A DNA stretch of 64,000 bases from Paenibacillus oryzae (GTDB lineage Bacteria > Bacillota > Bacilli > Paenibacillales > Paenibacillaceae): the NCBI RefSeq assembly GCF_001675045.1, contig NZ_LYPA01000064.1, forward strand, positions 124,001 through 188,000, given 5' to 3'. The notes under the pieces are model-generated. The model worked only from the letters and a program-made list of their open reading frames with translations. It did no database searches and was not told the DNA's origin. The translations under genes and the position numbers were made by a program. Shown here in pieces: positions 25,772 to 34,565 of this stretch; within the stretch, counting starts at the first letter, position 1; the number at the start of each line of letters is the position of its first letter.

Positions 25772-26068
25772 CTAGAAATACGTTTTATTTACGGCGGCAA
25801 TCCGGCCGGCGCCTTCCTTGACGACGGCCTGGCAGCCAAGGCGGAAACCTTCTTCAAACTCCTCAGGCTCCAGCCGGTCCCATTCCTCGTCCGTCACTTC
25901 CTCCAGAAACTCCGCCCCTTCCGTGACAAGGCATCTGCATCTGGCACAGGTCCCGCGCGTACAGGAGAAGCTCCAGTCAATTTTGTGCTTGATAGCGTGA
26001 TCCAGCAGCGTCAATCCGGACTCCGCCGGAACCTCAGCCGTTATCGTTTTTCCCTTTAGCTCAATCAT
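25772..26068 (-). CDS. 2Fe-2S ferredoxin
   Basis: 98 aa plant-type 2Fe-2S ferredoxin. FSCTRGTCARCRC (about residues 34-46) gives the C-x4-C-x2-C cluster motif, and the fourth Cys is in FRLGCQAVV (about 79). The acidic stretch between (FLEEVTDEEWDRLEPEEFEEG) resembles partner-docking surfaces of ferredoxins. Its stop is 13 bp before the nucleotidyltransferase start. An electron-transfer role is clear from the fold; the partner is not visible. Confidence 0.9.
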   Translation of the reverse strand: MIELKGKTITAEVPAESGLTLLDHAIKHKIDWSFSCTRGTCARCRCLVTEGAEFLEEVTDEEWDRLEPEEFEEGFRLGCQAVVKEGAGRIAAVNKTYF

Positions 26069-26131
26069 AGGTTACCTTCCTTTGCTTTTGACAACATGGC
26101 TTTATGTAAACATCCACCCTGAACAGAATGA

Positions 26132-26311
26132 CTAAATAATTGAAAAGAATCCGTAAATAAATCCGAAAACGAGTAAAATAAACGCTACAATCGATAAAAC
26201 AACCTTCAGCACGCCTTTCGTTTTTGCCCTGGCGAACGTAATCAGGAAAGCGGCAATTGCCATTAAGCCAATGCCTACAAACGAAATCCACATCTTAGTC
26301 ATCGGATCCAT
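26132..26311 (-). CDS. Small membrane protein, YphE-like (DUF2768)
   Basis: 59 aa with two membrane segments: WISFVGIGLMAIAAFLITFA (about residues 8-27) and VVLSIVAFILLVFGFIYGFF (about 37-56), joined by a short basic loop RAKTKG. The MWISFV start and two-helix layout fit the DUF2768/YphE family, found next to yphF in B. subtilis, and the neighbours agree. AGGAG lies 12 nt before the ATG. Function unknown. A longer frame on the same stretch (26061-26291) is a shadow of it. Confidence 0.72.
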   Translation of the reverse strand: MDPMTKMWISFVGIGLMAIAAFLITFARAKTKGVLKVVLSIVAFILLVFGFIYGFFSII

Positions 26312-26394
26312 TATGATACCATTCTCCTAATCTATGTCGAATTTATGCTTTTCATTATAGCATCAGGCCAAAAAAAGGACAAAAGGTTAAACCA

Positions 26395-26625
26395 AAAACG
26401 GGACTGTCCAAAAAGTCTGTTACGGTGAATCATAATTCAGCAAAACCGGTTCCTGCCGGAAAAGGATGTCTTGGAAGCTCAAACATTTTTGTACGCTTTT
26501 TTTGATCCTATTTTTTACTGGATAAAAGCGGACAAAAAAACTCGCCCTCAAGACACCCTTTCCCCTCCGGTCCTCTCTGCTGAATCCTTATTCATTCCGC
26601 TTGACTTTTCGGACAGCCCCGTTTT
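26395..26625. mobile_element. MITE-like element with IS-type terminal inverted repeats
   Basis: About 231 bp with no reading frame. The left end AAAACGGGACTGTCC-A-AAAAGTC (26395-26417) is matched in inverse orientation by the right end (26603-26625), differing at two positions over 23 bp. GGG(G/A)CTGTCC-AAAAGTC ends are well known from Firmicute insertion sequences (IS1182-like), so this is best read as a non-autonomous derivative moved by such a transposase. It sits between the yphE-like gene and a SpoVIF-like gene. No clear target duplication was found. Confidence 0.75.
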
Positions 26626-26655
26626 GACAGACCTTTGCCGCCTGACCGCCAGCCT

Positions 26656-26931
26656 TTATTTTTTCAACATCATTTTGACCAGCGATTCCATATTGGACGG
26701 ACTTAAGCCACTGGCTTTGACCGCTTTGACAATATCGTTTATTGCGCCATCCGGCACTTTAATATTGGCCATGTCTGCCACTTGCTTGATCAGCTTGCGA
26801 AGCTCAGCCTCGTTTTTCATCGTGTTTGCGTCAACGCCGCTGGCCAGCTTTTTGACAGCACTTTCGGAAATGCTTTTGCCGGTCTTTTTGTTGATGGCGC
26901 CAAGGATATCCTTCGGCGTTCCTTTCGACAA
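26656..26931 (-). CDS. Stage VI sporulation protein F-like (SpoVIF family)
   Basis: 91 aa. SpoVIF (YjcC of B. subtilis) is needed for proper spore coat assembly. The sequence is helical with the family pattern AELRKLIKQVADMANIKVP and NMESLVKMMLKK. The start is taken as TTG at 26931: GAGGAGG is 9 nt upstream, while the GTG at 26940 would directly abut it. A second member of the family lies at 40800-41087. The gene follows gpsA by about 70 bp and ends 31 bp before the MITE-like element. Confidence 0.72.
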   Translation of the reverse strand: MSKGTPKDILGAINKKTGKSISESAVKKLASGVDANTMKNEAELRKLIKQVADMANIKVPDGAINDIVKAVKASGLSPSNMESLVKMMLKK

Positions 26932-27003
26932 ATGCTTCACCCTCCTCGACGATAAGTTCCTGACATCATATGAGGAGGGATAACCGATGGTGTAGGCGCG
27001 GGC

Positions 27004-28044
27004 TTATCCGATGCTTTCAATCTCGTGCGTTTTGAGCCGTCCCATCAGTTGTTCCACAGCGGCCTTTGGTTCTTTGCCTTGAAACAAAACCTCATACAAT
27101 TGATGGGTGATTGGCATTTCCACGCCAAAACGCTGTGCCATTTCATAGGCGGCTTTAGTCGTGCGCACGCCTTCAACAACCATGCCCATCTTCTCCAGCA
27201 CGACGGGCAGCGGAGTGCCGTCAGCCAGCATGGAGCCGGCCCGCCAGTTGCGGCTGTGGGTGCTGGTGCAAGTGACGACCAAGTCGCCAACGCCGGCAAG
27301 GCCCGCAAAGGTCAACAGGTTAGCGCCCATAGCTGCGCCCAGCCTGCCGATTTCCGCGAGTCCCCGTGTCAGCAAAGCCGCCTTGGCGTTATCGCCAAAT
27401 TTCAAACCGTCCGACAAGCCGGCGCCCAGCGCAATAATATTTTTGATGGCGCCGGCAACTTCAACGCCAATGACGTCGGGATTGGTATACACGCGAAAGT
27501 CGGAATTCATCAAAGCATCCTGAGCCTTCTCGGCTTCCTCCAGTTGCTCGGCGGCAACCACAATTGTCGTAGGCTGCTTGCGGATCACCTCTTCCGCATG
27601 GCTGGGTCCGGACAACACAACGATAGATGCTTGCGGCCTGTTCAGCTCCTCCGCCAATACAGCAGACATTCGCTTCAGGCTTTGCTCCTCGAAGCCTTTG
27701 GTTGCGTGAACAACCAGCGCATGAGCCGGGAGCCACTCTGCCGCTTGCTTTGCGACCTGCCGCATGGCGGAGGAAGGAGCAACAAATAACGCAAGCTCCG
27801 CTCCCGTAAGAGCCTCCTCCATGCTGGAGGTTGCCGTTATAAGCGGCGGCAGCTCGCATCCAGGCAAATATTTGCCATTGAAGCGAGTCGTATTGATTTC
27901 ACTAGCCTGCTCCGCGCTACGGGTCCACAAATAGACGGAATAGCCGTTGGCAGCAAGTACCGAAGCCAGAGCGGTGCCCCAGCTTCCGGCCACTAATACA
28001 GCAGCTTTGCGTCCCTCAGATGATGGATTCAAAGTCATATGCAT
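27004..28044 (-). CDS. gpsA: Glycerol-3-phosphate dehydrogenase (NAD(P)+)
   Basis: 346 aa. Reduces dihydroxyacetone phosphate to sn-glycerol 3-phosphate, the backbone for phospholipids; PlsY encoded next to it uses the product. SGPSHAEEV (about residues 145-153), the catalytic Lys region GAIKNIIALGAGL (about 198-210) and SRNWRAGSML are intact. The dinucleotide loop is odd: it reads LVAGSWGTALASV (about 17-29), where the family has GAGSWGTA, so the first Gly is Val. Translation starts at the TAATG shared with the plsY stop. Confidence 0.95.
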   Translation of the reverse strand: MHMTLNPSSEGRKAAVLVAGSWGTALASVLAANGYSVYLWTRSAEQASEINTTRFNGKYLPGCELPPLITATSSMEEALTGAELALFVAPSSAMRQVAKQAAEWLPAHALVVHATKGFEEQSLKRMSAVLAEELNRPQASIVVLSGPSHAEEVIRKQPTTIVVAAEQLEEAEKAQDALMNSDFRVYTNPDVIGVEVAGAIKNIIALGAGLSDGLKFGDNAKAALLTRGLAEIGRLGAAMGANLLTFAGLAGVGDLVVTCTSTHSRNWRAGSMLADGTPLPVVLEKMGMVVEGVRTTKAAYEMAQRFGVEMPITHQLYEVLFQGKEPKAAVEQLMGRLKTHEIESIG

Positions 28045-28643
28045 TACGCTCCTTTTTTGGCGCCCAGCTTATTTTCAGTTCCCTTAACCAGCTTGACAAT
28101 ATTGCTGCGGTGACGGAAAAACGCAAACAGGCAAAACGCCAACGTTCCATAAAACAGCGGCATGGGATAACCCAGCAGCAGCACAAATAATGGGGTTAAC
28201 AGGGCAAACAGAAGAGAGCCCAGCGACACATAACGCGTCAGTACAATGGACGCTATTGCGACGATGCCGGCATAAAGAGCGGGCAGGAAACAAAGCACCA
28301 CCACAATTCCGATTGCAGTAGCGATTCCTTTGCCGCCTTTAAAGCCAAACCAGATCGGCCAGTTATGTCCCGTGATGGCGGCCAGCCCGCATAAAACGGG
28401 AATCCAGCTGTTATCCCCTAACCAATGTCCGATGCCTACGGCCGCTATGCCTTTAACGATATCCAGAGCAAAAACGGCAATGCCGGGTCCTTTGCCTAAA
28501 ACCCGGAGCGTATTGGTCGCTCCCGCATTGCCGCTGCCATGTTGTCTGATGTCAATGCCTTTAACCCATTTGGCAATGACAATACTGAACGATACAGAAC
28601 CAAGCAAATAACTGATGACAATTGCGATAACGTTTAAGACCAA
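28044..28643 (-). CDS. plsY: Acyl-phosphate:glycerol-3-phosphate acyltransferase
   Basis: 199 aa integral membrane protein with about five hydrophobic segments. Adds the first acyl chain to glycerol 3-phosphate, making lysophosphatidic acid. Conserved loops are present: GSGNAGATNTLR (about residues 36-47) and FGFKGGKGIATAIG (about 98-111). It is directly coupled to gpsA, which makes its substrate; plsC, for the next acylation, is 5 kb upstream at 33246-33821. Confidence 0.96.
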   Translation of the reverse strand: MVLNVIAIVISYLLGSVSFSIVIAKWVKGIDIRQHGSGNAGATNTLRVLGKGPGIAVFALDIVKGIAAVGIGHWLGDNSWIPVLCGLAAITGHNWPIWFGFKGGKGIATAIGIVVVLCFLPALYAGIVAIASIVLTRYVSLGSLLFALLTPLFVLLLGYPMPLFYGTLAFCLFAFFRHRSNIVKLVKGTENKLGAKKGA

Positions 28644-28655
28644 CTTTCTTCTCCC

Positions 28656-29978
28656 CTAGTCCTCGTCTGATTTCCTGCGCGTAAAGATTCGGACTGGCGT
28701 GCCCTCAAAATTAAACGCGGCTCTAATTTTATTTTCAAGATAACGCTCATAGGAAAAATGCATCAGATCCGGATCATTAACAAAACAAACGATGGTTGGC
28801 GGCTTGGTGGATACCTGAGTCACATAATTGATTCGCAGACGCTTGCCTTTATCCGTCGGCGGCGGATTAATCGCCACCGCATCCGAAACAACATCGTTCA
28901 GCAGATGCGTCTGAATACGCAGCGCATGCTGCTCGGATACATGATTGACAACGGGAAGCAGCTTATGTAAGCGCTGTTTGGTCAAGGCCGACAGGAATAC
29001 TACAGGCGCATAGGTCATAAACAGGAAGTGATCGCGAATTTTTTGCGTAAAACTCGCCATCGTTTTTTCATCCTTTTCGACCGCATCCCATTTATTCACG
29101 ACAAAAACAGAAGCTTTGCCCGCTTCATGAGCATATCCGGCAATATGCTTGTCCTGTTCAATGATGCCTTCTTCGCCGTTAATAAGCACCAAAACAACGT
29201 CAGCGCGTTCGATTGCCTTCATTGCGCGCATAACGCTGTATTTCTCTGTTGTTTCATAAACCTTGCCCCGCTTGCGCATGCCCGCTGTATCTATAAGCAC
29301 ATATTTTTGCCCGTCATGCTGAAAAGGGGTGTCGATAGCATCGCGTGTTGTTCCGGCCACGTTGCTGACAATAACCCGGTCTTCGCCGAGCAGCGCATTA
29401 ACTAGCGACGACTTGCCTACATTGGGGCGTCCAATCAGAGCAACGCGGATGACGTCTTCCTCATAGCCGTCGTCTTCAAGCTCGGGCAGCAGGTCGGTAG
29501 CTGCGTCCAGCAAATCTCCGATACCGATACCATGCGAGCCGGAAATAGGGACAGGTTCGCCAAAGCCGAGGCCATAGAACTCATAAATTTCGTCTCTGCG
29601 GCTTTCGTTGTCCACCTTGTTTACCGCAACCACCACAGGCTTACGGGAGCGGAACAGCATCTGGCCAACTTCTTCATCGGAATGGGTCAAGCCGCTTTTG
29701 GCATCTACCATAAAAATGATGACATCAGCCTCTTCGACGGCCAGCTCCGCTTGCATCCGAACCGACTTCATAATTTCATCTTCGCCATCAATTTCGATGC
29801 CGCCGGTATCTATGATGCTGAACGGCTTGCCGTTCCACTCGCCAGTTCCGTAAATGCGATCGCGCGTTACGCCAGGTTTATCCTCAACAATTGCCAGCCG
29901 ATCGCCTATTATTCGATTAAATATAGTCGATTTCCCCACATTGGGCCGCCCGACGATGGCGATAACAGGTCTAGCCAT
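28656..29978 (-). CDS. der: Ribosome biogenesis GTPase Der (EngA)
   Basis: 440 aa. Tandem GTPase needed to mature the 50S ribosomal subunit. Two complete G domains are visible: [13 protein letters not shown] (about residues 9-21) with DTGG and NKVD, and [13 protein letters not shown] (about 184-196) with DTAGMRKRG and NKWD. A KH-like C-terminal domain follows ([21 protein letters not shown]). In B. subtilis der also precedes gpsA. Confidence 0.98.
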   Translation of the reverse strand: MARPVIAIVGRPNVGKSTIFNRIIGDRLAIVEDKPGVTRDRIYGTGEWNGKPFSIIDTGGIEIDGEDEIMKSVRMQAELAVEEADVIIFMVDAKSGLTHSDEEVGQMLFRSRKPVVVAVNKVDNESRRDEIYEFYGLGFGEPVPISGSHGIGIGDLLDAATDLLPELEDDGYEEDVIRVALIGRPNVGKSSLVNALLGEDRVIVSNVAGTTRDAIDTPFQHDGQKYVLIDTAGMRKRGKVYETTEKYSVMRAMKAIERADVVLVLINGEEGIIEQDKHIAGYAHEAGKASVFVVNKWDAVEKDEKTMASFTQKIRDHFLFMTYAPVVFLSALTKQRLHKLLPVVNHVSEQHALRIQTHLLNDVVSDAVAINPPPTDKGKRLRINYVTQVSTKPPTIVCFVNDPDLMHFSYERYLENKIRAAFNFEGTPVRIFTRRKSDED

Positions 29979-30074
29979 AATTGGTTTTTCACTCCTTCAA
30001 TGTTACTCACGTTACCCATCATAGCAAAAAACGATGAACTTGGCTAACAAATACTTTACAGCAGTTGTATTATT

Positions 30075-30254
30075 TTAACGATGATTAACCAGGATCATGG
30101 TTCCGTTTTTTAAATCATGGGCGCTTGCGTCCAAAATTTTTTCCAGCAAAAACGCGGACGACTGCAGTTCCTTTTCATCCTCCGCTATAAAGATAGGGGC
30201 GCCGCCGCCAACCTTGGATGGATGGACGGAAACAACCGCAACAATTTCACCCAT
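30075..30254 (-). CDS. Capping complex subunit for YIEGIA
   Basis: 59 aa. MGEIVAVVSVHPSKVGGGAP starts the protein and the rest (FIAEDEKELQSSAFLLEKIL, NGTMILVNHR) matches the small family regularly encoded beside YIEGIA membrane proteins in spore formers. Its ATG overlaps the end of the YIEGIA gene by 8 bp, so the two are translationally coupled and probably act together. Its biochemical role is unknown to me. Confidence 0.8.
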   Translation of the reverse strand: MGEIVAVVSVHPSKVGGGAPIFIAEDEKELQSSAFLLEKILDASAHDLKNGTMILVNHR

Positions 30255-31164
30255 GCTCCTCCGCCTCCTTCCGGTTAACAGCCGATTCCGTTGGCATTCG
30301 CACCGCGGACTCCAGTATAGGCACCCTTTTGACCACTTCTACTCCTTTATGTCCATCCAACTCTTGAGGCAACACAAATACGGCAAGGCTGCCGTTTTTC
30401 ATATCCAGTTTGGCAAGCGGCACCAAAGCCGGTTCTCCATCATCGCGATATACGCCTAATATAGTCGCAAGATCGTAAAGAATAGCCTGGCGTTGCCCAA
30501 GGTTCGACAATGTGGCTTTGCCGTTGGCGTTAAAGGGTTTGATAACAAATCCCATACCGCGCTCCATCATAATGGCTTGATTTTCCTGAAGCCCAACATT
30601 CATAATATAGATGCCGGATACGAAAAGGTCTGGACCGACAACCTCGATTTTACCCAATTGAACGTCCGCAATATGGCTGATGGACTTGCCCGACTTTAAT
30701 TTCAGCACAATAAGCAAAGACAAAAGTCCGGCAGCAATGCCGTACCAGATCGATAGCATAATCGCAAACAGACTGGTTAGCAAAGCCGTCATTATCACCA
30801 AATAGTTGCGGCCTTCAAAAACCATCGCTATCCCTTCAATGTAAGTACTGCCTCTGCCAACCAGCTCCAGACTGTCGATTTTTGTTAGCGTGTCCCGCTC
30901 CATTTTACGTACATCCCTGAATTGCTGGGCGGCCAGCGTCAAAAAGGTTATCGCCGTATAATCTTTATTGAACAATGCCGGAACGGCAACCGCTCCAAGA
31001 GCTGCTGCAATGACGCCAAGCGAAATATGAATGATTCGCCCATGCGGATAGGTAGGGTATTGTCTATAATCCGTTTTGAGCATGACCAGCCTGGCGATAA
31101 TGCCAAACATAATACCTAAAAGAACACCGATCAAATGATGATTTTCCGTAAAAAAACGGCTCAT
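30247..31164 (-). CDS. YIEGIA family membrane protein
   Basis: 305 aa. Contains the eponymous motif in GSTYIEGIAMVFEGRNYLV (about residues 103-121). Hydrophobic segments at the N-terminus (LIGVLLGIMFGIIARLVML, ISLGVIAAALGAVAVPALF) and near the middle (ALLTSLFAIMLSIWYGIAAG) show an integral membrane protein, followed by a soluble C-terminal domain. Homologs in spore formers are linked to spore envelope assembly (B. subtilis YphB/SeaA, to my recollection). Start chosen at 31164 (MSRFFTENHH), which has GAGGGAG just upstream; 31200 would overlap the previous gene. Confidence 0.85.
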   Translation of the reverse strand: MSRFFTENHHLIGVLLGIMFGIIARLVMLKTDYRQYPTYPHGRIIHISLGVIAAALGAVAVPALFNKDYTAITFLTLAAQQFRDVRKMERDTLTKIDSLELVGRGSTYIEGIAMVFEGRNYLVIMTALLTSLFAIMLSIWYGIAAGLLSLLIVLKLKSGKSISHIADVQLGKIEVVGPDLFVSGIYIMNVGLQENQAIMMERGMGFVIKPFNANGKATLSNLGQRQAILYDLATILGVYRDDGEPALVPLAKLDMKNGSLAVFVLPQELDGHKGVEVVKRVPILESAVRMPTESAVNRKEAEEHG

Positions 31165-31171
31165 AGCTCCC

Positions 31172-31807
31172 TCATCCTCCCTTTGGACCCAATCGCGCAA
31201 AAATGCGGCTTAGTCTTAAGCCGCCGGCCTTTGCCAAAGCTTGAGCGCCATTACCGCATATTGCGACGGCATATGACAGCAAAACAATGTCCCACCAGCG
31301 CGCCGAACCCATCACCGCATAATAAGAGCCCTGGTCCAGCCATGCCGCAAAACCTTCCCCCAGCACTGAGCACCATATCAGAAGTCCCGGTTGCCTGCGG
31401 ACATCGCTAATTAATAAGCTGACCAATAGTCCGCACAAAACCGGTATGTCCCATCCGGGCTTGAGCCAAGCCAAAAATGGCTCATAGCTGTACAAGCTGT
31501 GCAAGCAGCCCCAAATTAATGACAGCAGACAAGCTACCATGACAAGGTAGCAGCTTCCCGTAAAAGTGCTGCGTGCAAATAAGCTGACAATGCCCGCCAG
31601 CATCAGCGGGATTGCGAACGGCTGGATATACACAATACCTTGAACGGGCAATTTCCAGGCAGGGAGAACATACAAAATCAGGGTTAATGCTGCTATGACA
31701 CAGATGGAGACATTGGATAGGCCGGGGGCCACATATGGCTTCCAGCCGGTAGCCAAAAGAATACAACCGGCTAGCAAAAGCAGACAAGCGATATATCCTG
31801 GCATCAT
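31172..31807 (-). CDS. YphA-like integral membrane protein
   Basis: 211 aa with about six to seven hydrophobic segments, from IACLLLLAGCILLATG at the start to WDIVLLSYAVAICGNGAQAL near the end. No soluble domain or known catalytic motif. The position between ypfD and the YIEGIA gene is that of yphA in B. subtilis, a membrane protein of unknown function. It follows a strong terminator, so it begins a new transcription unit continuing into YIEGIA and its cap subunit. Confidence 0.7.
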   Translation of the reverse strand: MMPGYIACLLLLAGCILLATGWKPYVAPGLSNVSICVIAALTLILYVLPAWKLPVQGIVYIQPFAIPLMLAGIVSLFARSTFTGSCYLVMVACLLSLIWGCLHSLYSYEPFLAWLKPGWDIPVLCGLLVSLLISDVRRQPGLLIWCSVLGEGFAAWLDQGSYYAVMGSARWWDIVLLSYAVAICGNGAQALAKAGGLRLSRIFARLGPKGG

Positions 31808-31840
31808 AATAGTTCACCTCGCGTCTACCTATTATGGCCC

Positions 31841-31885
31841 AAAGAAAAGAGGCTATTCCTGCAAATTGCTGCAGGAATAGCCTCT
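31841..31885 (-). terminator. Terminator of ypfD
   Basis: Perfect 16-bp stem AGAGGCTATTCCTGCA/TGCAGGAATAGCCTCT with a 6-nt loop, followed by TTTCTTT on the minus strand, 15 bp after the ypfD stop. Confidence 0.93.
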
Positions 31886-31899
31886 ATAGAAATTACAAA

Positions 31900-33153
31900 T
31901 TACTTCAATTTGCTAAGCTTATCGCCGAAACGCTCGCCCAGGGAATAGCTCATGCTGGAGCTGTTCAGGCTTACGTTAGGATTGTTGATTTCTTCCATCT
32001 TAGGAGCACGCGGAGTACGAGGGGCGCGAGAATCGCGCTCTCCTTTTGGAGCCGAAGCCGGCTGCTCCGGTGCTTCCTCGGTTTCCTTAATGCTGAGGGA
32101 AACGCGTTTTTCAGCTGCATTGAAGTCAAGAACTTTAGCTTTAACTTCTTGACCTTCCGTCAACACCTCGTGCGGAGTTCCGATATGACGGTGTGCAATT
32201 TGGGAAATATGAACCAGGCCTTCAACGCCAGGAGCAATTTCTACAAACGCGCCAAACGTTACAATACGGCGAACGGTGCCTTCAACAATATCGCCAATGT
32301 TGAATTGGCCGGCAGCCGTATCCCATGGACCCGGTTGAGCTGCTTTAACGCTCAAGCTGATTTTGCCAGCGGCTGGATCAACTTTAAGCACTTTAACGTT
32401 CAGCTTTTGGCCTTCGGATACAACATCCTTCGGATGAGCAACATGCTGCCAGGACAGCTCGGATACGTGAACCAGGCCGTCTACGCCGCCGATATCAACA
32501 AACGCGCCAAATGGAGTCAGGCGTTGAACCGTCCCTTCAAGCTCTTGGCCAACTTGAATGGAGCCGATTACTTGCTGTTTGTTTTGCTCGAACTCAGCGT
32601 CCAGCACGTCTTTTTGGGAAAGGATTACTTTTTTGTTTTCAACGTCGATTTCTTTCACTTTTACGCGAAGCGTACGGCCTTTGTAGTCGCTGAAATCTTC
32701 AACGAAATGACGCTCTACCATGGAAGCCGGAATGAAGCCGCGAACGCCAACATCGGCAACCAGACCGCCCTTTACAACGTCAGCTACAACAACTTCAAAT
32801 ACTTCGCCGGATTCAAAGCGGCTTTGCAGCTCATCCCAAGCCTTTTCTCCGTCAACAAGCTTTTTGGAAAGAACCAGGCTTTCCTTGTTGTCGTCAATGC
32901 TGACAACCTTCAATTCAACCTCTTGGCCAACCTGTACAGCATCAGCCGCATTTTCCAATTGAACGGAAGAAAGCTCACGCAGCGGAATAACACCGTCATA
33001 TTTATATCCAAGGCTTACGTAAGCTTGGTTATCTTCGATTTTGACGATAGTGCCTTTTACGGAATCGCCTTTTTTCAAAGACACGAAATTATCCATTGCG
33101 TCTTGAGTAACTTCCTCCGCAACGGTTTCTTGCACATTGATCTCTTCTGACAT
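31900..33153 (-). CDS. ypfD: S1-domain RNA-binding protein (ribosomal protein S1 homolog)
   Basis: 417 aa with four S1 RNA-binding repeats, starting about residues 28 (GDSVKGTIVKIEDNQAYVSLG), 114 (RFESGEVFEVVVADVVKGGL), 199 (GQELEGTVQRLTPFGAFVDIG) and 284 (GDIVEGTVRRIVTFGAFVEI). Longer S1 proteins of proteobacteria have six repeats; four is normal for the Bacillus YpfD type. The C-terminal tail is Pro/Arg-rich. It lies after plsC and cmk as in B. subtilis. Confidence 0.93.
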   Translation of the reverse strand: MSEEINVQETVAEEVTQDAMDNFVSLKKGDSVKGTIVKIEDNQAYVSLGYKYDGVIPLRELSSVQLENAADAVQVGQEVELKVVSIDDNKESLVLSKKLVDGEKAWDELQSRFESGEVFEVVVADVVKGGLVADVGVRGFIPASMVERHFVEDFSDYKGRTLRVKVKEIDVENKKVILSQKDVLDAEFEQNKQQVIGSIQVGQELEGTVQRLTPFGAFVDIGGVDGLVHVSELSWQHVAHPKDVVSEGQKLNVKVLKVDPAAGKISLSVKAAQPGPWDTAAGQFNIGDIVEGTVRRIVTFGAFVEIAPGVEGLVHISQIAHRHIGTPHEVLTEGQEVKAKVLDFNAAEKRVSLSIKETEEAPEQPASAPKGERDSRAPRTPRAPKMEEINNPNVSLNSSSMSYSLGERFGDKLSKLK

Positions 33154-33245
33154 TGAAATAACCTCCTCAGTTCATACCCCAACTTTATTTAAATCCGATG
33201 GACGAAGCCCTATCGGCATTTAAAACAACTTAAACAAAAAAAACA

Positions 33246-33821
33246 TTAACCATATTGCTTTGCCGTCTTATGAATGCCATCCATAATAATTTCCGTCGCG
33301 CGCTCCAGCTGATCGCCCTCGAAGTCTTCCATGCGGGCCGCCAAATCGATGGGTTCGCCATAGCAGACATACATTTTGCGAAAAGGCTTATACGTGCCCA
33401 CAATAGCGACAGGAACAATCAGCCCTCCGCCTCGCAATGCGATCATGGCCGCTCCTTTTTTGGCCGCTCCTGTATGGCTGCGCGAGCCTTCTGGAAAGAT
33501 AGCAAGCATTTTGCCTTCCTTCAAAAAGGTAATCGCGGACTTGATCGCTTCTTTACTGACGCCGCCCCGTTTGACGGGGAACGCGCCGAATGAAGTAATT
33601 AGCGATCCAAAAACCGGAATTCGGAACAGCTCCTCTTTAGCCATAAACAGCACCTGACGTTCCACCTTGACGCCAATCGTAGGCGGGTCAAAGTTGCTGA
33701 TATGGTTTGACGCCAGAATAACGGCCCCGGAGGATGGTATATTGTGCAAGCCTTTTGGCTCAAGACGGAATAAAACAGCGTAAATCGCATTAAGTAAGGA
33801 TCGAAAAATGACATATAACAT
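33246..33821 (-). CDS. plsC: 1-Acyl-sn-glycerol-3-phosphate acyltransferase
   Basis: 191 aa. Adds the second acyl chain to lysophosphatidic acid, giving phosphatidic acid. The catalytic H-x4-D motif is in ASNHISNFDPP (about residues 37-47), and the substrate motif FPEGSRSHTGA is at about 104-114. An N-terminal hydrophobic segment anchors it to the membrane. It starts 3 bp after the cmk stop. Together with GpsA and PlsY in this window it covers glycerol 3-phosphate to phosphatidate. Confidence 0.94.
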   Translation of the reverse strand: MLYVIFRSLLNAIYAVLFRLEPKGLHNIPSSGAVILASNHISNFDPPTIGVKVERQVLFMAKEELFRIPVFGSLITSFGAFPVKRGGVSKEAIKSAITFLKEGKMLAIFPEGSRSHTGAAKKGAAMIALRGGGLIVPVAIVGTYKPFRKMYVCYGEPIDLAARMEDFEGDQLERATEIIMDGIHKTAKQYG

Positions 33822-33824
33822 AGT

Positions 33825-34523
33825 TTACTTCGCCTCCGCCAATTTGGTTCGGCTCATTTTGACAATTGCGTCAACGACCTCGTCTATGGTCATGTCGCTG
33901 CTGTCCAGTTCAATGGCGTCGGAAGCTTTAAGAAGCGGAGCAAGCTCGCGCTGCTCGTCCAATCTGTCCCTCTCGGCAATCTCTTCCTGCAGCTGCTGAA
34001 GCGTTACGACGGCTTCCTGACCCAATTCCTTGAATCTGCGCAGCGCGCGCTCCTTGACAGAGGCAGTAAGAAACACCTTAAGTTCGGCATCCGGCAACAC
34101 ATGCGTGCCGATATCCCTTCCATCCATCACGATCCCTTTGCGCAACGCCATGTTGCGCTGCATTACGCCAAGCACTTCGCGCACAATACCGCTTGCGGCA
34201 TAATGAGAAACCGCCCCGGTAACCTCTCTGGTGCGAATCAATGAGGTAACGTCCTCTCCGTTCATATAAACGAATTGTCCGTTTGCCCCCGGTTTCAGCA
34301 CGATGTCCAGGCTTTTCATAAACTGCGTAAGCCTTTCTTCATCGTCTGCAGCTAATCCTTGGCGCTGAGCGCCTAACGTTACTGCCCTGTACATCGAACC
34401 TGTATCGACATACACATATCCCAATTGCGCGGCGACCATTCTTGCAACCGTGCTTTTGCCCGCGCCTGCCGGCCCGTCAATTGCAACATTGATCAAATCG
34501 CTGTCGCCATCTTGCTGCACCAC
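33825..34523 (-). CDS. cmk: Cytidylate kinase
   Basis: 232 aa. Phosphorylates CMP and dCMP. P-loop AIDGPAGAGKSTVARMVA (about residues 14-31), the NMP-binding DTGSMYRAVTLGAQ (about 41-54) and DGRDIGTHVLPDAELK (about 139-154) are intact. The start is GTG at 34523 with GGAGG upstream. The gene has its own sigma-A promoter (34598-34626). Confidence 0.97.
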   Translation of the reverse strand: MVQQDGDSDLINVAIDGPAGAGKSTVARMVAAQLGYVYVDTGSMYRAVTLGAQRQGLAADDEERLTQFMKSLDIVLKPGANGQFVYMNGEDVTSLIRTREVTGAVSHYAASGIVREVLGVMQRNMALRKGIVMDGRDIGTHVLPDAELKVFLTASVKERALRRFKELGQEAVVTLQQLQEEIAERDRLDEQRELAPLLKASDAIELDSSDMTIDEVVDAIVKMSRTKLAEAK

Positions 34524-34565
34524 GTACAGTCAACCTCCTTTAATCAAGGCAAGACGCGCTTTCAA

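Noticed and set aside
26061..26291. 76-aa minus-strand frame over the YphE-like gene
   Set aside because: The other frame gives a clean two-helix membrane protein with its own ribosome site.
31834..33150. 438-codon plus-strand open frame opposite ypfD
   Set aside because: It is the antisense shadow of the S1-repeat gene, caused by its codon use; it has no ribosome site or family match.
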